Shown piece after piece: positions 1 to 10,395 of a stretch of 64,000 bases of DNA. Within the stretch, counting starts at the first letter, position 1, and every line of letters begins with the position of its first letter. The position numbers and the translations under genes were made by a program. The stretch lies in the NCBI RefSeq assembly GCF_000003195.3, contig NC_012872.2, positions 22,902,066-22,966,065 of the forward strand, read 5' to 3'. Below the pieces are notes generated by a model. The model saw only the letters and a program-made list of their open reading frames with translations. It did no database searches and was not told the origin of the DNA. This DNA is from Sorghum bicolor. Its lineage: Eukaryota; Streptophyta; Magnoliopsida; Poales; Poaceae.

Positions 1-2
1 TT

Positions 3-656
3 GATGAGTATTATAAAGAGAAGGAGAAGGCGATGATTAGAGCCAATGTAATTGAAGATGAAGAGCAAACAATTGCAAGATTTATGTCAGGGCTGCATCG
101 GAAGATTCAGTGCATTGTTGAATTTCAGCAATATCGTAATCTTGTTGAATTGGTGCATCAAGCTAGCAAAGCTGAGCGGCAATTGCAGCAGGATATGAAG
201 TCTACTAGAGGAGTATCTTTTAGCACAAAGAGTGCAGCAAGTGGAAGTAAATTTTCACCCAAAGAAAGTGAAAGTAAAGGTACATTTTCCAGCTCAAACG
301 GTGGTGCACGAACTAGCAACCTTGGTTCTTCTAGTAGCAAAGAGTTGGCTGCTCAAAATGAGAAATTCAAATCAGCAAACTCAGTGGGTTCTTCCAGCAA
401 GAGTAGTGGAATTCAGTGCTTCAAGTGTGGTGGTCGTGGTCATGTTGCAAGAGAGTGTCCAAACGCTAGAACCATCATTGTGAATGATCAAGGGGAGTAT
501 GAATCTGCTAGTGAGGAAGAACAAGAAGATAGTGGAAGTGAGAGTAATCTTGAGGACATCTGTGAATTTGAATCTGGTGCTGCTCTTGTTGTAACTCAGA
601 TTTTGAGTGTACAAATGAGCGATGCTGAAAATGGACAGTGGCACAATCTTTTTTAG
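3..656 (+). pseudogene. gag: CRM-A gag, C-terminal part with CCHC zinc knuckle
   Basis: Capsid/nucleocapsid protein that packages element RNA in the cytoplasm. The window begins inside the retrotrans_gag domain. A Ser/Gly/Lys-rich linker follows, then a zinc knuckle C-F-K-C-G-G-R-G-H-V-A-R-E-C at about 418-460 (CX2CX4HX4C), then an acidic Glu/Ser-rich stretch. The frame stops at a TAG (654-656) where the sister copy CRM-B has CAG; downstream codons continue in the same frame into protease. This is a C-to-T nonsense mutation rather than a natural gag end. A full copy of the Gag N-terminus is present in CRM-B (41049 onward). Confidence 0.85.
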
Positions 657-1390
657 ACTAGAGCTAAAGTGCAAGATAAGGTTGTCAAAGTGATCATTGA
701 TGGTGGCAGTTGCCATAGTCTTGGAAGCAAAGAAATGGTTGAAAAGCTTTGGTTGGAGCTACTGAAACATCCCCATCCATATCATGTGCAATGGCTTAAT
801 AATTCAGGTTCTATTAAGATTGCACAACGAGTGAAAGTTTCATTCAAGATTGGTGAATATATTGACACTGTAGAGTGTGATGTGGCGCCTATGACAGTGT
901 GCCACATGTTGTTGGGAAGACCATGGCAATATGATCGGTCGTCTCTACATTGTGGAAGAACAAGGAGTTGATTCTTAAACCCATGACACCGCAGCAAATC
1001 CTAGCTGAGCACTTGCAAAAGAGCTCCGAAGTGAGGAATGAGAGTGCAAAAGAAGGAGAGAAAAATAATTTGAGTGCCCTCCACAAATCAGTGAGTGAGA
1101 GCCACAAGCCAAACATGAGAGATGACAGAAAAAGAGAGGGAGAGAACTTCGTGATGATAGCCACCAAATCTGAAATGAGAGATGTGAGGAAAAACCCAGA
1201 TCAAGTACTATTTGTACTTGTGTGCAAGGACACATTGCTTTCAGCTAATGACTTAACATCTGTCCTTAGTGTTGTTGCACGTGTTTTGTAGGACTATGAT
1301 GATGTTTTTCCAAAGGAAACACCTGCTGGACTTCCTCCTTTGCGCGGTATTGAACATCAAATTGATCTCATCCCTGGAGCTGCACTTCCA
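657..1390 (+). pseudogene. pro: CRM-A protease region, broken by deletion and stop
   Basis: Retropepsin-like aspartic protease and linker. The active-site motif reads I-I-D-G-G-S near 700-715 and the flap-distal L-L-G-R-P-W near 912-930, as in Ty3/gypsy proteases. Against CRM-B, 28 bp are missing at about 955 (between two near-identical gtggNagaac repeats), which shifts the frame. The linker then reads on in another frame from 950 to a TAG at 1289-1291, where CRM-B has CAG. A further in-frame TAG lies at about 1402. No functional protease-RT fusion can be made. Confidence 0.75.
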
Positions 1391-1504
1391 AACCGTCCGG
1401 CGTAGCGCACCAATCCGGAAGAAAACAAGGAGATTCAAAGGCAAGTACAAAAACTTTTAGATAAAGGATATGTACAAGAAAGTTTAAGTCCTTGTGCTGT
1501 TCCT

Positions 1505-2578
1505 ATGATTTTGGTGCCAAAGAAAGATGGTTCTTGGAGGATGTGTGTAGATTGTAGAGCCATAAACAACATCACCGTTCGTTATCGTCATCCTATTCCT
1601 AGGCTAGATGATATGCTTGATGAATTGAGTGGTTCTATGATGTTTTCTAAAATTCATTTGAGAAGTGATTACCATCAAATTAGAATGAAGATTGGAGATG
1701 AATGGAAAACTGCTTTTAAAACAAAGTTTGGGCTGTATGAATGGTTAGTTATGCCTTTTGGTTTGACCAATGCCCCTAGTACGTTCATGAGATTGATGAA
1801 CCATGTCTTGCGAGCATTCATTGAAAAGTTTGTTGTTGTTTACTTTGTTGATATTCTAATTTACAGGAAGACATTGGAGGAACATGTTGATCATATTAAG
1901 CAAGTTTTGGATGTGCTAAGAAAAGAAAAATCATTTGCTAACCTTGAGAAGTGCACATTTTGTACAGATCAGGTTGTGTTTCTTGGTTTTGTTGTTTCAG
2001 GTTCAGGAATTCAGGTTGATGAATCAAAGGTGAAAGCAATCAAGGATTGGCCAACTCCTGAAAATGTGAGTCAGGTGAGAAGTTTTAATGGACTTGCTAG
2101 ATTTTACAGGAGATTTGTGAGAGATTTCAGCACCATAGCTGCTCCGTTGAATGAATTAACAAAGAAAGGTGTTGCCTTCCAATGGGGTGAACCACAAGAG
2201 AGAGCATTCCAAGAATTGAAGAAGAGGCTATCCGAAGCCCCCTTGCTGGTGTTACCGGATTTCACTAAAACCTTTGAGGTTGAATGTGATGCAAGTGGGA
2301 TCGGAATCGGTGGTGTCCTAATGCAAAATGGACAGCCGGTTGCATACTTCAGTGAGAAGTTAGGAGGCGCAGAACTGAACTACTCGGTGTATGACAAAGA
2401 ATTGTATGCTTTGGTAAGAGCTCTTGAGACTTGGCAACATTATTTATGGCCAAAAGAATTTGTTATTCATTCAGACCATGAGGCTTTGAAATATTTAAAG
2501 GGGCAAGCAAAACTGAATCATAGACATGCCAAATGGGTTGAATTCATTGAAACTTTTCCATTTGTTGTGAAACATTAG
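1505..2578 (+). pseudogene. pol: CRM-A reverse transcriptase and RNase H, catalytically dead
   Basis: Ty3/gypsy reverse transcriptase followed by RNase H, which copy element RNA into DNA. RT motifs seen: [13 protein letters not shown], then motif A reading [11 protein letters not shown] (family norm [10 protein letters not shown]), [11 protein letters not shown], and the catalytic box reading Y-F-V-D (norm Y-F-D-D). Two catalytic aspartates are therefore replaced (Asp to His, Asp to Val). RNase H begins near 2281 (V-E-C-D-A-S-G) and stops at TAG 2576-2578 just before the conserved A-D-A-L-S-R-K segment, which is present in a shifted frame after about 2590. The ATG at 1505 is only the first Met of an internal frame. 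Confidence 0.85.
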
Positions 2579-2781
2579 AAAGGTGAAGAAAAATTGTTGC
2601 TGATGCTTTGTCACGTAAAAATGTTTTGTTGAATCAACTAGATGTCAAGGTTCCAGGACTTGAAAGCATAAAAAAATTGTACCCTACTGATCATGAATTT
2701 TCAGAACCATTTGCAAATTGTACAACTGGAAAAGGGTGGGAAAAATATCATATACATGATGGATTTTTGTTTCGAGCTAAC
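2579..2781 (+). pseudogene. CRM-A RNase H/integrase junction, frameshifted
   Basis: Continuation of pol in another frame. The A-D-A-L-S-R-K motif that ends RNase H is readable at about 2600, followed by the linker into the integrase zinc domain. The stretch is cut at 2781 by the Tat insertion; its last five bases CTAAC are the target-site duplication repeated at 15025-15029. Confidence 0.7.
2777..2781. repeat. Target-site duplication CTAAC, left copy
   Basis: Five bases directly before the Tat 5' LTR. They are repeated exactly at 15025-15029 directly after the 3' LTR, proving integrase-mediated insertion of the whole 2782-15024 element into CRM-A. Confidence 0.95.
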
Positions 2782-3473
2782 TGTTGACACCGTTTTTGGG
2801 CACGTGTCTAGGATGGCAGGATAAGGTGGCAGTACGATGTTTACAAAGCGGGTTGCCGATGAGGATGGTTGCCGATGAGGGAGAAGTTGAATGTGACTAA
2901 GTCCACAGGCAGTAATATGGTGCCGATGGCTAGATAAGAAAGTCTGCCGATGACTATGGCAAAGGATCTGCCGATGATGCAAAGGAGGAGTCTGGAAGCT
3001 GTCGGTCGTTATGTGGAGGAGTTTCGGTTTGTCACGAGGGATAGTTTTGTTATTTCCTTAATTATTTGCATCGTTTTGTATACGGATTCCGTGTAATTTG
3101 GAATTCGAATTCTAATCGTGTCTGGTTGTAGCTCTTTGAGCAGGGTATAAATATAGACCCTAGGGCCTTGTAATAATCAATCAAGAAATCAAACACACGT
3201 TTTTACTCATATTCCAGCATTTACTTTTCGACGACTTCGTCATACTTTTTCCTTTTGTTACGAGTTCTTAGGAATTCGTCGACTTAAGCTCGGCGTGTTC
3301 TCAAGTTCCGCGTGAGTACCTCTTAGCCGTGACATCCGGGCGCATCGCTGTTGTCAGGACTAAAGTATTCGAGTTATCACCTTTGCCGATAGCAAGGTCA
3401 AATCGGCTGGCACGCCTTAACGTTTGAATCGGGTATTAGCCCTTTGTGTTTGCAGACCAGTTTTGCATCAACA
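2782..3473 (+). repeat. Tat 5' LTR (692 bp)
   Basis: Begins TGTTGACACC and ends GCATCAACA; matches 14333-15024 with four substitutions. It holds a TATA box (GGTATAAATATAG, about 3144-3156) with transcription presumably starting some 30 bp downstream. Seven GCCGAT/ATCGGC motifs are present; five lie within about 100 bp at 2854-2955, upstream of the TATA box where U3 regulatory sequence is expected. Confidence 0.95.
3144..3156 (+). promoter_or_regulatory. TATA box of Tat 5' LTR promoter
   Basis: GGTATAAATATAG in the middle of the LTR, with a GC-poor upstream region and a probable transcript start a few tens of bases downstream. The same box is present in the 3' LTR at about 14695-14707. Confidence 0.7.
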
Positions 3474-3476
3474 CAT

Positions 3477-3500
3477 CTTTTGGCACGCCCGGTGGGACCA
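3477..3500 (+). promoter_or_regulatory. Candidate primer-binding site of Tat element
   Basis: TTTTGGCACGCCCGGTGGGA starts within a few bases of the LTR end. A TGG-starting 18-mer at this position is where a tRNA 3' end primes minus-strand DNA synthesis. I do not assign the tRNA. Confidence 0.6.
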
Positions 3501-3520
3501 GATTCAAGATCAAGATCAAC

Positions 3521-6500
3521 ATGTCGATCTCTGACCTCGATCAAGAGAACGTCATCCCCGTGACGGAGGCCAACCTCAAGGATGAGCAGAAGCAAGCTAT
3601 TGCCCAAGCCATGGAAGAGTTCAAGCAGCAATGCCTGAGGTCTTTCAGCATAAACAGGAGCGGCGAAGTGGTCCAGAAAGATGCACTGCCGGCACCACGG
3701 CAGGTTACCTTTGACGCCAATCCTGGCAAGCTTCAAGATATGGTTGACAATGCCATCAATCGAGCATTGATTAACCAAGCTGGTGTACTGTCTAATACGG
3801 TTTTCAATGTCGTGGCAAGAACTTTCAAGGAAGGACAAATCCCACCAGATTATGTGGGCCCCTCCCATCATCAGCCAACGGCACCAGAGGTCACGGCTCC
3901 ATCGGCTGCCTTGACGAATGCAAGTGCACAATCTGCCGTCCCTCCAAGTACATCGGGGACTACTGGTGCACTATCTATGCCGATGGCAACCAACCCACAA
4001 ATTTCAGTTGGGCAGCATAAACTGACAACAGATATGTTGGCATCGGCAATGTCAGGGTTGACTCTTCCTCCCAACTGGTGGGGTTACGGTATGCCTCCAG
4101 AGTTGACGCCGGGAACATCACAAATAACTGACATGAGGGGCAAAACTCCTATGACATCGGCACCTCCCAATGCGCCGGTGAACCAGAGTCCTCGGTATAC
4201 CACAACTACTATTGCAAGGCCTCACACTGGAAATCCTCAAGATTCAATGTTCCAGATGCCCAACGCATCGGCAGAGTAAATGCTGATGCAACAGAGGCCT
4301 ATGGCCCAGTCGGAGTATGTCAATTCAACGACGGTACCCAATTACCAATCATCGGCAGCACCTATGCCGATGAACGCTAATAATGGATGGCTTGGACAGC
4401 AAGCCTTTCCACAATCGCCCCAGCAGAGTTACCAGACTACAGGGTTCCAGCAAGGGCAGGTCTATCCCGGGTTCCAAGGTCAGGGGATTCCCAACCAGCC
4501 AATGAATTTTGGACAGCAACTCGGAGGACAGCCAATCGGTGGACAGCAGTTTGGTGGTCCGCAGATTGGAGGACAGGTGATCAATACAATGTTCCGTGCA
4601 GATCACATCCCGAACAGACACGTGGAGGTTCGCCACCAAGTGCCAGATCCGCAGCCGCCTCATCGGCAAGATGCCGATGCATATTGGGCCGATAAGATTG
4701 CTGAAGTAATGAGGGAACAATTTGGGATAAAACCCAAAGTCAACACTTATTCTTATCGGACACCGTATCCTCCCGCGTATGATTTGATCCCGCTTCCACA
4801 TCGGTACAAGGTACCGGATTTTACAAAGTTTTCCGGACAGGACGACACGTCAACCATGGAGCATGTCAACAGGTTCATTATTCAATGTGGAGAGGCTGGT
4901 AACAGGGACGAATTGAGGGTTCGTCTATTTTCGTCATCATTGTCTGGATCAGCCTTTACTTGGTTCATATCATTACCTCCCAACTCAGTAATTACTTGGG
5001 CCGATCCAGAGAAGCAATTCCACAAATACTTTTTCTCGGGGGTTCATGAGAAGAAGATCACCGACTTGGTCAAGTTGAGGCAACGTAATGCTGAGTCGGT
5101 TGAGGGATTTGTGCAGAGGATACGAGAGGTCAAGAATAAATGCTATAGCCTGGTTCTGGATGATCGGCAGCTAGCCGATTTGGCTTTCCAGGGTTTGTTG
5201 CCACATATCAGGGATAAGTATGCCTCTCAGGAGTTCGAAAGTTTAAGTCATTTGGTGCAGAGGATTTCTGATCAAGACATCAAGCCTTTCGAGCCTAAGA
5301 GAGCATGGAATAAGAAAGTGTCATTTGTTGATGAAGCAACAAGCTCAGATTCTGATGAAGAACCAGTAATCGGTTTGGCAGAGTGGGTAAAAAACAAGAA
5401 GCCGATGTCTTGTCCTTTTGGGCAGAAGGAACCAGAGAAGTTTGCTTTTGACACCGCTAAGGCTGATAGGATATTTGACTTTCTACTTCAGGAAGGTCAG
5501 ATCAAACTGTCACCTAACCATGTGATCCCATCGGCAGAAGAGTTGAAGAGGATGAGATATTGCAAGTGGCATAATGCAACTTTCCATGACACCAACGAGT
5601 GCAAAGTATTCAGACAGCAGCTGCAATCGGCTATAGAGTCAGGGAGAATCAAGTTTGACAGTTCCAGAGCCCAGAAGCCGATGAAGATAGACCAACATCC
5701 TTTCCCGACAAACATGTTGGATGCTAAGGGGAAGGCTAAGGTCTTAACATCGGAGACAGCTGAGAAGAGTGCATCGGTAGATCCTCAGCATCAAGTTACT
5801 ACTGTCGATGCAAGAAGTAAGGGCTTGGTCCAGGAAGGAACTAGCTCAGGAAGGCTTCCTTGATCTGGTATCGTCATAACTCATAGAAGGCCTCGAGAAA
5901 AATGGCAACAACGGGAAGATCGGTATCGGCGCCAGCAGGAAGATTATCGACGGGAAGAAGAAAGACGCCGACAGGAGTGGAATCGGCACAGGGATCATTG
6001 GAATTGTCCATTCTTCATCCATTGTTGGGAGGAAAATATCAAGCTTCCTACTGTCAGAAACTGCCCTGAGTGCAACGGTTATGATCGGAACCAAGAAGAG
6101 CTCGAGGGAATGGCTGATGCGCGGGTTCCCGATGAATTCATATTTTGCAGGGATGCTAACACGCATCGTATGGAGTCAAGGGAGAACCGACGCCCGACGG
6201 CAAGGCAAAGGCCACTTCCTCCATGGTGCCCTGGAGGATTAACCAAGATACAGAAAAGGAGATTGCAACATGAAAGGGAAGAAGAGCCAAACAAGGGAGA
6301 GAACTCTGGAAGTCGGCAGCCGTCAGACACTAAGAGGGAAGGTCCATCGGCAGGCGTCAACATGGTCTTCATGTTGCTGATGGAGTTTCTTGCACCAGCC
6401 AGTGATGATGAGTTGGAATTTTCTAATCAGATAGCTCAGTTGGCTCTGGATCCGATGACGGCTATCTTTGAGAAACCTGCCGATGACGAGAGGCAGCATC

Positions 6501-7024
6501 TTCAAGCTCTGTTCCTCAAAGGAAGGGTTGATGGGCAGCCAATGACCAAGATCCTAGTTGATGGTGGAGCTGCTATTAATATTATGCCGTATGCAGTATA
6601 TCGGAAGCTTGGGAAAGGGGATCAAGATTTGACCAAGACCGATATGATGCTCAAAGACTTTGAAGGAAACGTGTCTCCAGTCAAGGGGGCGATATGTGCA
6701 GAGTTGACCATCGGCAGCAAAACCTTGCCGACAACTTTTTTCGTGATCAGCGGAAAAGGTGCTTACAACTTATTATTGGGAAGAGATTGGATTCATGCCA
6801 ATTGTTGTATCCCATCTACAATGCATCAGTGCTTGGTTCAGTGGGTAGGTGACAAGATTGAGATTGTCCCAGGAGATTCTTCTTATGTTATCGCATCGGC
6901 AGAAGCGGATACTTACGAAAGGACCAGGTGCATTTCAGGAGAAGTTTGGGAGAAAGATTTTCTCAAAGTTGCTGATTATGAGATTCCACCGATCCAAGCA
7001 GTCGGTTCTGATGACGGTTTTTAA
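3521..7024 (+). pseudogene. gag-pro: Tat gag-protease, one frame with two nonsense stops
   Basis: Gag precursor plus aspartic protease. The start is ATG 3521, 47 bp after the LTR. One frame runs from 3521 to 7024 with in-frame stops TAA 4277-4279 and TGA 5861-5863; both can arise from single C-to-T changes (CAA, CGA). Residues 1-250 are low-complexity and Pro/Thr-rich; a Gln/Gly-rich segment follows. The retrotrans_gag fold lies at about 4790-5290 (F-T-K-F-S-G-Q-D-D, then A-F-T-W-F). A Cys/His-rich segment near 6005-6080 (C-P-F-F-I-H-C-W, N-C-P-E-C-N-G) probably replaces the usual zinc knuckle. The protease shows I-L-V-D-G-G-A at about 6551-6570 and L-L-L-G-R-D-W at about 6772. The frame ends at TAA 7022-7024, where one T appears to be missing relative to the RT frame. 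Confidence 0.85.
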
Positions 7025-8157
7025 TGGATAGATTCGCCGATGATGGAAAATTAGGCCAGGGATTCACATCGGCCGATGATTTGGTAGAAGTAGATATAGG
7101 TAGTGGTGATAAGCCTAGGCCTACTTTTATTAGTGCTAAATTAGATCCTGAGAGTAAGCGACAATTGACTAGTTTGTTAAAGGAATATAAAGATTGCTTT
7201 GCTTGGGATTATACAGAGATGCCTGGTTTAGACCGATCAATTGTTGAACATCGGTTACCCATCAAGTCTGGATTTCGGCCACATCAGCAACCAGCCCGCC
7301 GATGTAATCCTAACATTCTACCTGATATTAAGGCCGAAATCACTAAACTTATTGAAGCTAAGTTTATTCGGCAGTGTCGGTATGCCGAATGGATTTCCAA
7401 TGTTGTTCCGGTTTACAAGAAGAACGGGAAGCTTCGGGTGTGCATTGATTTCAGGAATCTCAATAAAGCTACGCCGATGCCTGTCGCCGATCTACTGGTT
7501 GATGCTGCGGCTGGTCATCGGGTCATCAGCTTCATGGATGGTAATGCAGGTTACAATCAAATATTCATGGCGGAGGAGGATATTCCAAAAACCGCATTCA
7601 GGTGTCCTGGTCATGTTGGGCTATTTGAATGGATAGTCATGACTTTTGGGTTGAAGAATGCTGATGCTACTTATCAAAGGGCTATGAATTTTATATTTCA
7701 TGAGTTCATCGGCAAGCTCGTAGAGATTTATATTGATGATGTGGTGGTTAAGTCTGGAGATTTCTCAAAGCATCTTGCCGATTTACAAAAAGTGTTAGAG
7801 TGCACAAGGAAGCATGGATTGAAGATGAATCCCAACAAGTGTGCATTTGGTGTATCGGCAGGGCAGTTTCTTGGTTTCATGGTAAATCAGAGGGGTATTG
7901 AAATTAGTCGAAGATCTATTGATGCCATCAATAAAATAGTGGCCCCTACCAACAAAACCGAGCTCCAATCCTTGATCGGCAAAGTAAATTTTATCAGGAG
8001 ATTTATATCGAATTTGTCTGGTAGGATTCGTGCTTTCAGTCCTCTTCTTAAATTGAAAGCCGATCAAGAGTTTATTTGGGGAGAAGAACAGCAGTTGGCT
8101 CTGGATGAAATCAAGAAGTATCTAGTAAATCCTCCAGTTCTAGTCCCACCTCAATAA
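7024..8157 (+). pseudogene. pol: Tat reverse transcriptase
   Basis: Ty3/gypsy RT. The ATG at 7024 is only the first Met after the upstream frameshift; natural translation would come from gag-pro. Motifs: K-K-N-G-K-L-R-V-C-I-D-F-R-N-L-N (about 7420), S-F-M-D-G-N-A-G-Y-N-Q (about 7530), V-M-T-F-G-L-K-N-A (about 7640) and an intact catalytic Y-I-D-D (about 7730). The thumb ends in P-P-V-L-V-P-P, then TAA at 8155-8157; the same frame continues without a break into RNase H at 8173. Catalytic residues look intact, so loss of function comes from the few stops. Confidence 0.88.
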
Positions 8158-10242
8158 GGGAAGCCCTTCAGATTGTATTTATCTACCGATGGATCGGTTA
8201 TCGGTTCAGCTTTAGTTCAAGAATTTGAAGGGAAAGAAAGGGTAATTTATTATTTGAGTAGGAGGTTGATTGATGCTGAAACCAGGTATTTGGCCATTGA
8301 GAAACTATGCTTATGCTTATATTTTTCATGTATCAAGCTGAGACATTACCTGTTATCGGCTGAATGCACTGTTGTTTGCAAAAATGACGTGGTCCGATAC
8401 ATGCTATCTATGCCGATTATGAGTGGTAGGATCGGTAAATGGATTTTAGCGCTGTCGGAGTTCGATTTGCGTTACGAATCGGCTAAGGCAGTCAAAGGGC
8501 AGATTATGGCCGATTTTGTGACTCAGCATTGCGGTCTAGTGGAAACCTTGGAAATTGTACCCTGGACGCTCTTCTTTGATGGATCTACCTGTGACCGGGG
8601 GGCAGGAATCGGCATTGTATTAGTTTCCCCTAAGGGGAGGAAGTATGTGTTTTCCTTGCCGATTGTTGCCACATCAACAAATAATCAGGCTGAGTATCAA
8701 GCTCTGATCAAGGGATTGGAGTTGTTAAGAGAAGTTCGTGCTGATGCTGTTGAAATATTCGGGGATTCTATGTTGGTTATAAATCAATTGGCCGGAAGCT
8801 ATGAATGCCGAAGTGAAGTTCTCATAACTTATTTCGAGAGAAGTATGCAACTGTTAAAGGAATTCAAGGATTTCCGATTGGAGCATGTTCCCCGATTGCA
8901 TAATGAAGACGCTAATCGGTTAGCTCAGCATGCCTCGGGATATCAGCCAATGATTAATGCGACATCAGCAGTCGGTGCCGGTGATTGGAGGAAAGAAATT
9001 ATTGATTATCTAAAAGATCCATCCAAAAAAGTTGAAAGACGGGTTCGATTTCAAGCAACCAAGTATGTGCTCCTTGAAAATGAATTGTATTATCGAACTA
9101 TCGACGGAATTCTTCTCCGATGCTTGGGTGATGATGAAGCTAGAAGTTTGATGGGGGAAATCCATGAAGGAGTGTGTGGAGCGCATCAGTCAACTTTTAA
9201 GATGAAGTGGATGATTCGAAGGAATGGATATTTTTGGCCAACCATACTTGAAGATTGTTTTAAATATTTCAAGGGATGTCAAGGTTGTCAAAAGTTTGGT
9301 AATATCCAGAGAGCACCCGCATCGGCTATGAATCCTATAATAAAGCCTTGGCCGTTCCGGGGATGGGCCATCGATCTGATCGGCCAGATTTATCCACCAT
9401 CTAGCAAAGGGCATAAGTTCATTCTAGTTGCCACTGACTATTTCACTAAGTGGGTTGAAGCTATTCCTTTGAAGAAAGTCACATCGGCCAATATGATTGA
9501 TTTTGTGAAGGAGCATATTATTTACCGATTTGGGATTCCCCAAACGATTACTACCGATCAGGGCACCATGTTCACATCGGGGGAGTTCGATGAATTCGCA
9601 ATCGGTATGGGAATTAAAGTGTTGAATTCTTCTCCTTATTATGCTCAAGCCAATGGGCAGGCCGAAGCGTCTAACAAAGGAATTATCAAGCTTATTAAGC
9701 GAAAGATTGAAGAAAATCCTAAGCGGTGGCATACATTATTAAATGAAGCATTGTGGTCTTATCGGATGGCTTGTCATGGATCGACCAAGGTATCACCCTA
9801 TCAATTGGTGTATGGACATGATGCAGTGTTGCCTTGGGAAATTAAGGCTGGATCTAGGCGATTATCTTTTCAAGATCAATTAACTTCCGATGGTTATGCC
9901 ACTTTGATGACCGATGAATTGGACGATCTAGCAGGGCATCGGTTAAAAGCTTTAATGAGTATAGAAGAAAATAAGAAGAGAGTTGCTAGATGGTATGATA
10001 AGAAAGTGAAGGCTAAAGAGTTTGCCGATGGGGATTTGGTATGGAAATTAATTTTACCAATTGGGACCAAAAGTTCGAAGTTTGGAAAGTGGTCTCCTAA
10101 TTGGGAGGGTCCTTATCGGATAAGTCGATCGGCTCCTGGTAATGCCTACATTCTAGAAACTCTCGAAGGAATTGAATTTCCCAGAGCATTAAACGGCAAA
10201 TATTTAAAGAAGTACTACCCCAGTATATGGGTCGATGCATAG
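8158..10242 (+). CDS. pol: Tat RNase H, second (archaeal-type) RNase H and integrase
   Basis: Open frame, first Met codon at 8173, in frame with the RT upstream. Order: the ordinary gypsy RNase H (Y-L-S-T-D-G-S-V, a degenerate version of the D-A-S motif); a second RNase H with F-F-D-G-S-T (about 8575), N-N-Q-A-E-Y-Q-A-L (about 8680) and G-D-S-M-L-V (about 8763), a complete set of acidic residues; the integrase zinc domain (H, H near 9165-9185 and C-Q-G-C near 9278); and the integrase core with D (W-A-I-D-L-I, 9365), D (T-T-D-Q-G-T, 9553) and E (G-Q-A-E-A-S, 9660). The C-terminal domain ends with N-W-E-G-P-Y and stops at 10240-10242. Dual RNase H is diagnostic of the Tat lineage. No chromodomain is present. 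Confidence 0.9.
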   Translation, partial: GKPFRLYLSTDGSVIGSALVQEFEGKERVIYYLSRRLIDAETRYLAIEKLCLCLYFSCIKLRHYLLSAECTVVCKNDVVRYMLSMPIMSGRIGKWILALSEFDLRYESAKAVKGQIMADFVTQHCGLVETLEIVPWTLFFDGSTCDRGAGIGIVLVSPKGRKYVFSLPIVATSTNNQAEYQALIKGLELLREVRADAVEIFGDSMLVINQLAGSYECRSEVLITYFERSMQLLKEFKDFRLEHVPRLHNEDANRLAQHASGYQPMINATSAVGAGDWRKEIIDYLKDPSKKVERRVRFQATKYVLLENELYYRTIDGILLRCLGDDEARSLMGEIHEGVCGAHQSTFKMKWMIRRNGYFWPTILEDCFKYFKGCQGCQKFGNIQRAPASAMNPIIKPWPFRGWAIDLIGQIYPPSSKGHKFILVATDYFTKWVEAIPLKKVTSANMIDFVKEHIIYRFGIPQTITTDQGTMFTSGEFDEFAIGMGIKVLNSSPYYAQANGQAEASNKGIIKLIKRKIEENPKRWHTLLNEALWSYRMACHGSTKVSPYQLVYGHDAVLPWEIKAGSRRLSFQDQLTSDGYATLMTDELDDLAGHRLKALMSIEENKKRVARWYDKKVKAKEFADGDLVWKLILPIGTKSSKFGKWSPNWEGPYRISRSAPGNAYILETLEGIEFPRALNGKYLKKYYPSIWVDA

Positions 10243-10395
10243 AAGTTTAGGTGCCGATAACACTCCTATCGGCTGGATCCAAATGCTTGGGGACAAGACT
10301 TGGTGTTTCAAAAGTTTAGGCGGCGATAACAGTCCTATCGGCTAGACTAAAAGCTGAGGAAGCAGGAAAGCGCAGATACAATGCCGATGGAAACT
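10243..10395. other. Short spacer between Tat pol and the antisense gene
   Basis: 150 bp separating the stop of pol (plus strand) from the stop of the convergent antisense gene. Two partly repeated blocks (gccgataacactcctatcgg and gcgataacagtcctatcgg, about 65 bp apart) can each fold, since GCCGATA and TATCGGC are reverse complements. They may act as bidirectional 3'-end or termination signals. Confidence 0.45.

Larger units (their letters stand above)
1..2781 (+). mobile_element. CRM-A: CRM-type Ty3/gypsy element, left part (gag to RNase H)
   Basis: Decayed chromovirus-like retrotransposon. Gag C-terminus with zinc knuckle, protease, reverse transcriptase and RNase H follow in order; integrase resumes at 15030 after a nested Tat element. 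It aligns almost base for base with CRM-B at 41811-43156, so the two copies serve as mutual references. Assignment to the CRM (centromeric retrotransposon) clade rests on the LTR starting TGATGAGG, the pol reading frame running into the 3' LTR, and the initiator-Met-type PBS of the sister copy. This is family knowledge from memory, so the clade is likely but unproven. The element is dead: several in-frame stops, a 28-bp deletion and lost RT catalytic residues. The 5' LTR lies outside the window. Confidence 0.8.

Noticed and set aside
3398..3931. 177-codon minus-strand frame over Tat gag start
   Set aside because: Shadow of gag and the LTR end; no promoter, domain or splice model on that strand here.
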